From assembly GCA_037389465.1 (NCBI GenBank), contig JAZARR010000192.1, positions 30,992 to 94,991 of the forward strand: a DNA stretch of 64,000 nt. The letters run 5' to 3'. Source of the DNA: Baylisascaris procyonis (taxonomy: Eukaryota > Nematoda > Chromadorea > Rhabditida > Ascarididae). Shown piece after piece: positions 37,601-49,300 of this stretch; within the stretch, counting starts at the first letter, position 1, and each line of letters starts with the position of its first letter. The translations under genes were made by a program, and so were the position numbers. The notes under the pieces were generated by a model, which had not been told where the DNA came from, made no database searches, and worked only from the letters and a program-made list of their open reading frames with translations.

Positions 37601-40600
37601 TAAGCCTAAGCCTAAGCCTAAGCCTAAGCCTAAGCCTAAGCCTAAGCCTAAGCCTAAGCCTAAGCCTAAGCCTAAGCCTAAGCCTAAGCCTAAGCCTAAG
37701 CCTAAGCCTAAGCCTAAGCCTAAGCCTAAGCCTAAGCCTAAGCCTAAGCCTAAGCCTAAGCCTAAGCCTAAGCCTAAGCCTAAGCCTAAGCCTAAGCCTA
37801 AGCCTAAGCCTAAGCCTAAGCCTAAGCCTAAGCCTAAGCCTAAGCCTAAGCCTAAGCCTAAGCCTAAGCCTAAGCCTAAGCCTAAGCCTAAGCCTAAGCC
37901 TAAGCCTAAGCCTAAGCCTAAGCCTAAGCCTAAGCCTAAGCCTAAGCCTAAGCCTAAGCCTAAGCCTAAGCCTAAGCCTAAGCCTAAGCCTAAGCCTAAG
38001 CCTAAGCCTAAGCCTAAGCCTAAGCCTAAGCCTAAGCCTAAGCCTAAGCCTAAGCCTAAGCCTAAGCCTAAGCCTAAGCCTAAGCCTAAGCCTAAGCCTA
38101 AGCCTAAGCCTAAGCCTAAGCCTAAGCCTAAGCCTAAGCCTAAGCCTAAGCCTAAGCCTAAGCCTAAGCCTAAGCCTAAGCCTAAGCCTAAGCCTAAGCC
38201 TAAGCCTAAGCCTAAGCCTAAGCCTAAGCCTAAGCCTAAGCCTAAGCCTAAGCCTAAGCCTAAGCCTAAGCCTAAGCCTAAGCCTAAGCCTAAGCCTAAG
38301 CCTAAGCCTAAGCCTAAGCCTAAGCCTAAGCCTAAGCCTAAGCCTAAGCCTAAGCCTAAGCCTAAGCCTAAGCCTAAGCCTAAGCCTAAGCCTAAGCCTA
38401 AGCCTAAGCCTAAGCCTAAGCCTAAGCCTAAGCCTAAGCCTAAGCCTAAGCCTAAGCCTAAGCCTAAGCCTAAGCCTAAGCCTAAGCCTAAGCCTAAGCC
38501 TAAGCCTAAGCCTAAGCCTAAGCCTAAGCCTAAGCCTAAGCCTAAGCCTAAGCCTAAGCCTAAGCCTAAGCCTAAGCCTAAGCCTAAGCCTAAGCCTAAG
38601 CCTAAGCCTAAGCCTAAGCCTAAGCCTAAGCCTAAGCCTAAGCCTAAGCCTAAGCCTAAGCCTAAGCCTAAGCCTAAGCCTAAGCCTAAGCCTAAGCCTA
38701 AGCCTAAGCCTAAGCCTAAGCCTAAGCCTAAGCCTAAGCCTAAGCCTAAGCCTAAGCCTAAGCCTAAGCCTAAGCCTAAGCCTAAGCCTAAGCCTAAGCC
38801 TAAGCCTAAGCCTAAGCCTAAGCCTAAGCCTAAGCCTAAGCCTAAGCCTAAGCCTAAGCCTAAGCCTAAGCCTAAGCCTAAGCCTAAGCCTAAGCCTAAG
38901 CCTAAGCCTAAGCCTAAGCCTAAGCCTAAGCCTAACCCTAAGCCTAAGCCTAAGCCTAAGCCTAAGCCTAAGCCTAAGCCTAAGCCTAAGCCTAAGCCTA
39001 AGCCTAAGCCTAAGCCTAAGCCTAAGCCTAAGCCTAAGCCTAAGCCTAAGCCTAAGCCTAAGCCTAAGCCTAAGCCTAAGCCTAAGCCTAAGCCTAAGCC
39101 TAAGCCTAAGCCTAAGCCTAAGCCTAAGCCTAAGCCTAAGCCTAAGCCTAAGCCTAAGCCTAAGCCTAAGCCTAAGCCTAAGCCTAAGCCTAAGCCTAAG
39201 CCTAAGCCTAAGCCTAAGCCTAAGCCTAAGCCTAAGCCTAAGCCTAAGCCTAAGCCTAAGCCTAAGCCTAAGCCTAAGCCTAAGCCTAAGCCTAAGCCTA
39301 AGCCTAAGCCTAAGCCTAAGCCTAAGCCTAAGCCTAAGCCTAAGCCTAAGCCTAAGCCTAAGCCTAAGCCTAAGCCTAAGCCTAAGCCTAAGCCTAAGCC
39401 TAAGCCTAAGCCTAAGCCTAAGCCTAAGCCTAAGCCTAAGCCTAAGCCTAAGCCTAAGCCTAAGCCTAAGCCTAAGCCTAAGCCTAAGCCTAAGCCTAAG
39501 CCTAAGCCTAAGCCTAAGCCTAAGCCTAAGCCTAAGCCTAAGCCTAAGCCTAAGCCTAAGCCTAAGCCTAAGCCTAAGCCTAAGCCTAAGCCTAAGCCTA
39601 AGCCTAAGCCTAAGCCTAAGCCTAAGCCTAAGCCTAAGCCTAAGCCTAAGCCTAAGCCTAAGCCTAAGCCTAAGCCTAAGCCTAAGCCTAAGCCTAAGCC
39701 TAAGCCTAAGCCTAAGCCTAAGCCTAAGCCTAAGCCTAAGCCTAAGCCTAAGCCTAAGCCTAAGCCTAAGCCTAAGCCTAAGCCTAAGCCTAAGCCTAAG
39801 CCTAAGCCTAAGCCTAAGCCTAAGCCTAAGCCTAAGCCTAAGCCTAAGCCTAAGCCTAAGCCTAAGCCTAAGCCTAAGCCTAAGCCTAAGCCTAAGCCTA
39901 AGCCTAAGCCTAAGCCTAAGCCTAAGCCTAAGCCTAAGCCTAAGCCTAAGCCTAAGCCTAAGCCTAAGCCTAAGCCTAAGCCTAAGCCTAAGCCTAAGCC
40001 TAAGCCTAAGCCTAAGCCTAAGCCTAAGCCTAAGCCTAAGCCTAAGCCTAAGCCTAAGCCTAAGCCTAAGCCTAAGCCTAAGCCTAAGCCTAAGCCTAAG
40101 CCTAAGCCTAAGCCTAAGCCTAAGCCTAAGCCTAAGCCTAAGCCTAAGCCTAAGCCTAAGCCTAAGCCTAAGCCTAAGCCTAAGCCTAAGCCTAAGCCTA
40201 AGCCTAAGCCTAAGCCTAAGCCTAAGCCTAAGCCTAAGCCTAAGCCTAAGCCTAAGCCTAAGCCTAAGCCTAAGCCTAAGCCTAAGCCTAAGCCTAAGCC
40301 TAAGCCTAAGCCTAAGCCTAAGCCTAAGCCTAAGCCTAAGCCTAAGCCTAAGCCTAAGCCTAAGCCTAAGCCTAAGCCTAAGCCTAAGCCTAAGCCTAAG
40401 CCTAAGCCTAAGCCTAAGCCTAAGCCTAAGCCTAAGCCTAAGCCTAAGCCTAAGCCTAAGCCTAAGCCTAAGCCTAAGCCTAAGCCTAAGCCTAAGCCTA
40501 AGCCTAAGCCTAAGCCTAAGCCTAAGCCTAAGCCTAAGCCTAAGCCTAAGCCTAAGCCTAAGCCTAAGCCTAAGCCTAAGCCTAAGCCTAAGCCTAAGCC

Positions 40601-43386
40601 TAAGCCTAAGCCTAAGCCTAAGCCTAAGCCTAAGCCTAAGCCTAAGCCTAAGCCTAAGCCTAAGCCTAAGCCTAAGCCTAAGCCTAAGCCTAAGCCTAAG
40701 CCTAAGCCTAAGCCTAAGCCTAAGCCTAAGCCTAAGCCTAAGCCTAAGCCTAAGCCTAAGCCTAAGCCTAAGCCTAAGCCTAAGCCTAAGCCTAAGCTAA
40801 GCCTAAGCCTAAGCCTAAGCCTAAGCCTAAGCCTAAGCCTAAGCCTAAGCCTAAGCCTAAGCCTAAGCCTAAGCCTAAGCCTAAGCCTAAGCCTAAGCCT
40901 AAGCCTAAGCCTAAGCCTAAGCCTAAGCCTAAGCCTAAGCCTAAGCCTAAGCCTAAGCCTAAGCCTAAGCCTAAGCCTAAGCCTAACCTAAGCCTAAGCC
41001 TAAGCCTAAGCCTAAGCCTAAGCCTAAGCCTAAGCCTAAGCCTAAGCCTAAGCCTAAGCCTAAGCCTAAGCCTAAGCCTAAGCCTAAGCCTAAGCCTAAG
41101 CCTAAGCCTAAGCCTAAGCCTAAGCCTAAGCCTAAGCCTAAGCCTAAGCCTAAGCCTAAGCCTAAGCCTAAGCCTAAGCCTAAGCCTAAGCCTAAGCCTA
41201 AGCCTAAGCCTAAGCCTAAGCCTAAGCCTAAGCCTAAGCCTAAGCCTAAGCCTAAGCCTAAGCCTAAGCCTAAGCCTAAGCCTAAGCCTAAGCCTAAGCC
41301 TAAGCCTAAGCCTAAGCCTAAGCCTAAGCCTAAGCCTAAGCCTAAGCCTAAGCCTAAGCCTAAGCCTAAGCCTAAGCCTAAGCCTAAGCCTAAGCCTAAG
41401 CCTAAGCCTAAGCCTAAGCCTAAGCCTAAGCCTAAGCCTAAGCCTAAGCCTAAGCCTAAGCCTAAGCCTAAGCCTAAGCCTAAGCCTAAGCCTAAGCCTA
41501 AGCCTAAGCCTAAGCCTAAGCCTAAGCCTAAGCCTAAGCCTAAGCCTAAGCCTAAGCCTAAGCCTAAGCCTAAGCCTAAGCCTAAGCCTAAGCCTAAGCC
41601 TAAGCCTAAGCCTAAGCCTAAGCCTAAGCCTAAGCCTAAGCCTAAGCCTAAGCCTAAGCCTAAGCCTAAGCCTAAGCCTAAGCCTAAGCCTAAGCCTAAG
41701 CCTAAGCCTAAGCCTAAGCCTAAGCCTAAGCCTAAGCCTAAGCCTAAGCCTAAGCCTAAGCCTAAGCCTAAGCCTAAGCCTAAGCCTAAGCCTAAGCCTA
41801 AGCCTAAGCCTAAGCCTAAGCCTAAGCCTAAGCCTAAGCCTAAGCCTAAGCCTAAGCCTAAGCCTAAGCCTAAGCCTAAGCCTAAGCCTAAGCCTAAGCC
41901 TAAGCCTAAGCCTAAGCCTAAGCCTAAGCCTAAGCCTAAGCCTAAGCCTAAGCCTAAGCCTAAGCCTAAGCCTAAGCCTAAGCCTAAGCCTAAGCCTAAG
42001 CCTAAGCCTAAGCCTAAGCCTAAGCCTAAGCCTAAGCCTAAGCCTAAGCCTAAGCCTAAGCCTAAGCCTAAGCCTAAGCCTAAGCCTAAGCCTAAGCCTA
42101 AGCCTAAGCCTAAGCCTAAGCCTAAGCCTAACCCTAAGCCTAAGCCTAAGCCTAAGCCTAAGCCTAAGCCTAAGCCTAAGCCTAAGCCTAAGCCTAAGCC
42201 TAAGCCTAAGCCTAAGCCTAAGCCTAAGCCTAAGCCTAAGCCTAAGCCTAAGCCTAAGCCTAAGCCTAAGCCTAAGCCTAAGCTAAGCCTAAGCCTAAGC
42301 CTAAACCTAAGCCTAAGCCTAAGCCTAAGCCTAAGCCTAAGCCTAAGCCTAAGCCTAAGCCTAAGCCTAAGCCTAAGCCTAAGCCTAAGCCTAAGCCTAA
42401 GCCTAAGCCTAAGCCTAAGCCTAAGCCTAAGCCTAAGCCTAAGCCTAAGCCTAAGCCTAAGCCTAAGCCTAAGCCTAAGCCTAAGCCTAAGCCTAAGCCT
42501 AAGCCTAAGCCTAAGCCTAAGCCTAAGCCTAAGCCTAAGCCTAAGCCTAAGCCTAAGCCTAAGCCTAAGCCTAAGCCTAAGCCTAAGCCTAAGCCTAAGC
42601 CTAAGCCTAAGCCTAAGCCTAAGCCTAAGCCTAAGCCTAAGCCTAAGCCTAAGCCTAAGCCTAAGCCTAAGCCTAAGCCTAAGCCTAAGCCTAAGCCTAA
42701 GCCTAAGCCTAAGCCTAAGCCTAAGCCTAAGCCTAAGCCTAAGCCTAAGCCTAAGCCTAAGCCTAAGCCTAAGCCTAAGCCTAAGCCTAAGCCTAAGCCT
42801 AAGCCTAAGCCTAAGCCTAAGCCTAAGCCTAAGCCTAAGCCTAAGCCTAAGCCTAAGCCTAAGCCTAAGCCTAAGCCTAAGCCTAAGCCTAAGCCTAAGC
42901 CTAAGCCTAAGCCTAAGCCTAAGCCTAAGCCTAAGCCTAAGCCTAAGCCTAAGCCTAAGCCTAAGCCTAAGCCTAAGCCTAAGCCTAAGCCTAAGCCTAA
43001 GCCTAAGCCTAAGCCTAAGCCTAAGCCTAAGCCTAAGCCTAAGCCTAAGCCTAAGCCTAAGCCTAAGCCTAAGCCTAAGCCTAAGCCTAAGCCTAAGCCT
43101 AAGCCTAAGCCTAAGCCTAAGCCTAAGCCTAAGCCTAAGCCTAAGCCTAAGCCTAAGCCTAAGCCTAAGCCTAAGCCTAAGCCTAAGCCTAAGCCTAAGC
43201 CTAAGCCTAAGCCTAAGCCTAAGCCTAAGCCTAAGCCTAAGCCTAAGCCTAAGCCTAAGCCTAAGCCTAAGCCTAAGCCTAAGCCTAAGCCTAAGCCTAA
43301 GCCTAAGCCTAAGCCTAAGCCTAAGCCTAAGCCTAAGCCTAAGCCTAAGCCTAAGCCTAAGCCTAAGCCTAAGCCTAAGCCTAAGC
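19601..43386 (-). repeat. Telomere array with sparse single-base variants
   Basis: The TTAGGC array continues in the same orientation. Isolated departures from the hexamer on the + strand are: extra C at 19601; missing C after 26344, 27705, 34695, 40797, 42283 and 43386; extra G at 27740; extra A at 37111; missing G after 40986; G to A at 27830 and 42305; G to C at 38936 and 42132. Perfect stretches between them reach nearly 7 kb (19602-26343 and 27831-34694). Nine or ten of the fourteen are one-base indels, many in the CC pair. That fits either slippage in the repeat or uncorrected sequencing errors. No gene is visible. Confidence 0.93.
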
Positions 43387-46300
43387 TAAGCCTAAGCCTA
43401 AGCCTAAGCCTAAGCCTAAGCCTAAGCCTAAGCCTAAGCCTAAGCCTAAGCCTAAGCCTAAGCCTAAGCCTAAGCCTAAGCCTAAGCCTAAGCCTAAGCC
43501 TAAGCCTAAGCCTAAGCCTAAGCCTAAGCCTAAGCCTAAGCCTAAGCCTAAGCCTAAGCCTAAGCCTAAGCCTAAGCCTAAGCCTAAGCCTAAGCCTAAG
43601 CCTAAGCCTAAGCCTAAGCCTAAGCCTAAGCCTAAGCCTAAGCCTAAGCCTAAGCCTAAGCCTAAGCCTAAGCCTAAGCCTAAGCCTAAGCCTAAGCCTA
43701 AGCCTAAGCCTAAGCCTAAGCCTAAGCCTAAGCCTAAGCCTAAGCCTAAGCCTAAGCCTAAGCCTAAGCCTAAGCCTAAGCCTAAGCCTAAGCCTAAGCC
43801 TAAGCCTAAGCCTAAGCCTAAGCCTAAGCCTAAGCCTAAGCCTAAGCCTAAGCCTAAGCCTAAGCCTAAGCCTAAGCCTAAGCCTAAGCCTAAGCCTAAG
43901 CCTAAGCCTAAGCCTAAGCCTAAGCCTAAGCCTAAGCCTAAGCCTAAGCCTAAGCCTAAGCCTAAGCCTAAGCCTAAGCCTAAGCCCAAGCCTAAGCCTA
44001 AGCCTAAGCCTAAGCCTAAGCCTAAGCCTAAGCCTAAGCCTAAGCCTAAGCCTAAGCCTAAGCCTAAGCCTAAGCCTAAGCCTAAGCCTAAGCCTAAGCC
44101 TAAGCCTAAGCCTAAGCCTAAGCCTAAGCCTAAGCCTAAGCCTAAGCCTAAGCCTAAGCCTAAGCCTAAGCCTAAGCCTAAGCCTAAGCCTAAGCCTAAG
44201 CCTAAGCCTAAGCCTAAGCCTAAGCCTAAGCCTAAGCCTAAGCCTAAGCCTAAGCCTAAGCCTAAGCCTAAGCCTAAGCCTAAGCCTAAGCCTAAGCCTA
44301 AGCCTAAGCCTAAGCCTAAGCCTAAGCCTAAGCCTAAGCCTAAGCCTAAGCCTAAGCCTAAGCCTAAGCCTAAGCCTAAGCCTAAGCCTAAGCCTAAGCC
44401 TAAGCCTAAGCCTAAGCCTAAGCCTAAGCCTAAGCCTAAGCCTAAGCCTAAGCCTAAGCCTAAGCCTAAGCCTAAGCCTAAGCCTAAGCCTAAGCCTAAG
44501 CCTAAGCCTAAGCCTAAGCCTAAGCCTAAGCCTAAGCCTAAGCCTAAGCCTAAGCCTAAGCCTAAGCCTAAGCCTAAGCCTAAGCCTAAGCCTAAGCCTA
44601 AGCCTAAGCCTAAGCCTAAGCCTAAGCCTAAGCCTAAGCCTAAGCCTAAGCCTAAGCCTAAGCCTAAGCCTAAGCCTAAGCCTAAGCCTAAGCCTAAGCC
44701 TAAGCCTAAGCCTAAGCCTAAGCCTAAGCCTAAGCCTAAGCCTAAGCCTAAGCCTAAGCCTAAGCCTAAGCCTAAGCCTAAGCCTAAGCCTAAGCCTAAG
44801 CCTAAGCCTAAGCCTAAGCCTAAGCCTAAGCCTAAGCCTAAGCCTAAGCCTAAGCCTAAGCCTAAGCCTAAGCCTAAGCCTAAGCCTAAGCCTAAGCCTA
44901 AGCCTAAGCCTAAGCCTAAGCCTAAGCCTAAGCCTAAGCCTAAGCCTAAGCCTAAGTGTAAGCCTAAGCCTAAGCCTAAGCCTAAGCCTAAGCCTAAGCC
45001 TAAGCCTAAGCCTAAGCCTAAGCCTAAGCCTAAGCCTAAGCCTAAGCCTAAGCCTAAGCCTAAGCCTAAGCCTAAGCCTAAGCCTAAGCCTAAAAGCCTA
45101 AGCCTAAGCCTAAGCCTAAGCCTAAGCCTAAGCCTAAGCCTAAGCCTAAGCCTAAGCCTAAGCGTAAGCCTAAGCCTAAGCCTAAGCCTAAGCCTAAGCC
45201 TAAGCCTAAGCCTAAGCCTAAGCCTAAGCCTAAGCCTAAGCCTAAGCCTAAGCCTAAGCCTAAGCCTAAGCCTAAGCCTAAGCCTAAGCCTAAGCCTAAG
45301 CCTAAGCCTAAGCCTAAGCCTAAGCCTAAGCCTAAGCCTAAGCCTAAGCCTAAGCCTAAGCCTAAGCCTAAGCCTAAGCCTAAGCCTAAGCCTAAGCCTA
45401 AGCCTAAGCCTAAGCCTAAGCCTAAGCCTAAGCCTAAGCCTAAGCCTAAGCCTAAGCCTAAGCCTAAGCCTAAGCCTAAGCCTAAGCCTAAGCCTAAGCC
45501 TAAGCCTAAGCCTAAGCCTAAGCCTAAGCCTAAGCCTAAGCCTAAGCCTAAGCCTAAGCCTAAGCCTAAGCCTAAGCCTAAGCCTAAGCCTAAGCCTAAG
45601 CCTAAGCCTAAGCCTAAGCCTAAGCCTAAGCCTAAGCCTAAGCCTAAGCCTAAGCCTAAGCCTAAGCCTAAGCCTAAGCCTAAGCCTAAGCCTAAGCCTA
45701 AGCCTAAGCCTAAGCCTAAGCCTAAGCCTAAGCCTAAGCCTAAGCCTAAGCCTAAGCCTAAGCCTAAGCCTAAGCCTAAGCCTAAGCCTAAGCCTAAGCC
45801 TAAGCCTAAGCCTAAGCCTAAGCCTAAGCCTAAGCCTAAGCCTAAGCCTAAGCCTAAGCCTAAGCCTAAGCCTAAGCCTAAGCCTAAGCCTAAGCCTAAG
45901 CCTAAGCCTAAGCCTAAGCCTAAGCCTAAGCCTAAGCCTAAGCCTAAGCCTAAGCCTAAGCCTAAGCCTAAGCCTAAGCCTAAGCCTAAGCCTAAGCCTA
46001 AGCCTAAGCCTAAGCCTAAGCCTAAGCCTAAGCCTAAGCCTAAGCCTAAGCCTAAGCCTAAGCCTAACCTAAGCCTAAGCCTAGCCTAAGCCTAAGCCTA
46101 AGCCTAAGCCTAAGCCTAAGCCTAAGCCTAAGCCTAAGCCTAAGCCTAAGCCTAAGCCTAAGCCTAAGCCTAAGCCTAAGCCTAAGCCTAAGCCTAAGCC
46201 TAAGCCTAAGCCTAAGCCTAAGCCTAAGCCTAAGCCTAAGCCTAAGCCTAAGCCTAAGCCTAAGCCTAAGCCTAAGCCTAAGCCTAAGCCTAAGCCTAAG

Positions 46301-49300
46301 CCTAAGCCTAAGCCTAAGCCTAAGCCTAAGCCTAAGCCTAAGCCTAAGCCTAAGCCTAAGCCTAAGCCTAAGCCTAAGCCTAAGCCTAAGCCTAAGCCTA
46401 AGCCTAAGCCTAAGCCTAAGCCTAAGCCTAAGCCTAAGCCTAAGCCTAAGCCTAAGCCTAAGCCTAAGCCTAAGCCTAAGCCTAAGCCTAAGCCTAAGCC
46501 TAAGCCTAAGCCTAAGCCTAAGCCTAAGCCTAAGCCTAAGCCTAAGCCTAAGCCTAAGCCTAAGCCTAAGCCTAAGCCTAAGCCTAAGCCTAAGCCTAAG
46601 CCTAAGCCTAAGCCTAAGCCTAAGCCTAAGCCTAAGCCTAAGCCTAAGCCTAAGCCTAAGCCTAAGCCTAAGCCTAAGCCTAAGCCTAAGCCTAAGCCTA
46701 AGCCTAAGCCTAAGCCTAAGCCTAAGCCTAAGCCTAAGCCTAAGCCTAAGCCTAAGCCTAAGCCTAAGCCTAAGCCTAAGCCTAAGCCTAAGCCTAAGCC
46801 TAAGCCTAAGCCTAAGCCTAAGCCTAAGCCTAAGCCTAAGCCTAAGCCTAAGCCTAAGCCTAAGCCTAAGCCTAAGCCTAAGCCTAAGCCTAAGCCTAAG
46901 CCTAAGCCTAAGCCTAAGCCTAAGCCTAAGCCTAAGCCTAAGCCTAAGCCTAAGCCTAAGCCTAAGCCTAAGCCTAAGCCTAGCCTAAGCCTAAGCCTAA
47001 GCCTAAGCCTAAGCCTAAGCCTAAGCCTAAGCCTAAGCCTAAGCCTAAGCCTAAGCCTAAGCCTAAGCCTAAGCCTAAGCTAAGCCTAAGCCTAAGCCTA
47101 AGCCTAAGCCTAAGTAAGCCTAAGCCTAAGCCTAAGCCTAAGCCTAAGCCTAAGCCTAAGCCTAAGCCTAAGCCTAAGCCTAAGCCTAAGCCTAAGCCTA
47201 AGCCTAAGCCTAAGCCTAAGCCTAAGCCTAAGCCTAAGCCTAAGCCTAAGCCTAAGCCTAAGCCTAAGCCTAAGCCTAAGCCTAAGCCTAAGCCTAAGCC
47301 TAAGCCTAAGCCTAAGCCTAAGCCTAAGCCTAAGCCTAAGCCTAAGCCTAAGCCTAAGCCTAAGCCTAAGCCTAAGCCTAAGCCTAAGCCTAAGCCTAAG
47401 CCTAAGCCTAAGCCTAAGCCTAAGCCTAAGCCTAAGCCTAAGCCTAAGCCTAAGCCTAAGCCTAAGCCTAAGCCCAAGCCTAAGCCTAAGCCTAAGCCTA
47501 AGCCTAAGCCTAAGCCTAAGCCTAAGCCTAAGCCTAAGCCTAAGCCTAAGCCTAAGCCTAAGCCTAAGCCTAAGCCTAAGCCTAAGCCTAAGCCTAAGCC
47601 TAAGCCTAAGCCTAAGCCTAAGCCTAAGCCTAAGCCTAAGCCTAAGCCTAAGCCTAAGCCTAAGCCTAAGCCTAAGCCTAAGCCTAAGCCTAAGCCTAAG
47701 CCTAAGCCTAAGCCTAAGCCTAAGCCTAAGCCTAAGCCTAAGCCTAAGCCTAAGCTAAGCCTAAGCCTAAGCCTAAGCCTAAGCCTAAGCCTAAGCCTAA
47801 GCCTAAGCCTAAGCCTAAGCCTAAGCCTAAGCCTAAGCCTAAGCCTAAGCCTAAGCCTAAGCCTAAGCCTAAGCCTAAGCCTAAGCCTAAGCCTAAGCCT
47901 AAGCCTAAGCCTAAGCCTAAGCCTAAGCCTAAGCCTAAGCCTAAGCCTAAGCCTAAGCCTAAGCCTAAGCCTAAGCCTAAGCCTAAGCCTAAGCCTAAGC
48001 CTAAGCCTAAGCCTAAGCCTAAGCCTAAGCCTAAGCCTAAGCCTAAGCCTAAGCCTAAGCCTAAGCCTAAGCCTAAGCCTAAGCCTAAGCCTAAGCCTAA
48101 GCCTAAGCCTAAGCCTAAGCCTAAGCCTAAGCCTAAGCCTAAGCCTAAGCCTAAGCCTAAGCCTAAGCCTAAGCCTAAGCCTAAGCCTAAGCCTAAGCCT
48201 AAGCCTAAGCCTAAGCCTAAGCCTAAGCCTAAGCCTAAGCCTAAGCCTAAGCCTAAGCCTAAGCCTAAGCCTAAGCCTAAGCCTAAGCCTAAGCCTAAGC
48301 CTAAGCCTAAGCCTAAGCCTAAGCCTAAGCCTAAGCCTAAGCCTAAGCCTAAGCCTAAGCCTAAGCCTAAGCCTAAGCCTAAGCCTAAGCCTAAGCCTAA
48401 GCCTAAGCCTAAGCCTAAGCCTAAGCCTAAGCCTAAGCCTAAGCCTAAGCCTAAGCCTAAGCCTAAGCCTAAGCCTAAGCCTAAGCCTAAACCTAAGCCT
48501 AAGCCTAAGCCTAAGCCTAATAACTAAGCCTAAGCCTAAGCCTAAGCCTAAGCCTAAGCCTAAGCCTAAGCCTAAGCCTAAGCCTAAGCCTAAGCCTAAG
48601 CCTAAGCCTAAGCCTAAGCCTAAGCCTAAGCCTAAGCCTAAGCCTAAGCCTAAGCCTAAGCCTAAGCCTAAGCCTAAGCCTATAAGCCTAAGCCTAAGCC
48701 TAAGCCTAAGCCTAAGCCTAAGCCTAAGCCTAGGCCTAAGCCTAAGCCTAAGCCTAAGCCTAAGCCTAAGCCTAAGCCTAAGCCTAAGCCTAAGCCTAAG
48801 CCTAAGCCTAAGCCTAAGCCTAAGCCTAAGCCTAAGCCTAAGCCTAAGCCTAAGCCTAAGCCTAAGCCTAAGCCTAAGCCTAAGCCTAAGCCTAAGCCTA
48901 AGCCTAAGCCTAAGCCTAAGCCTAAGCCCAAGCCTAAGCCTAAGCCTAAGCCTAAGCCTAAGCCTAAGCCTAAGCCTAAGCCTAAGCCTAAGCCTAAGCC
49001 TAAGCCTAAGCCTAAGCCTAAGCCTAAGCCTAAGCCTAAGCCTAAGCCTAAGCCTAAGCCTAAGCCTAAGCCTAAGCCTAAGCCTAAGCCTATGCCTAGC
49101 CTAAGCCTAAGCCTAAGCCTAAGCCTAAGCCTAAGCCTAAGCCTAAGCCTAAGCCTAAGCCTAAGCCTAAGCCTAAGCCTAAGCCTAAGCCTAAGCCTAA
49201 ACCTAAGCCTAAGCCTAAGCCTAAGCCTAAGCCTAAGCCTAAGCCTAAGCCTAAGCTTAAGCCTAAGCCTAAGCCTAAGCCTAAGCCTAAGCCTAAGCCT

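Noticed and set aside
43381..43989. 202-codon minus-strand frame of Gly-Leu repeats
   Set aside because: It is a reading of the TTAGGC repeat; its start and stop exist only because of chance variants at 43987 and 43386. The same holds for the frames at 46980-47477, 48680-48931 and 49092-49439.
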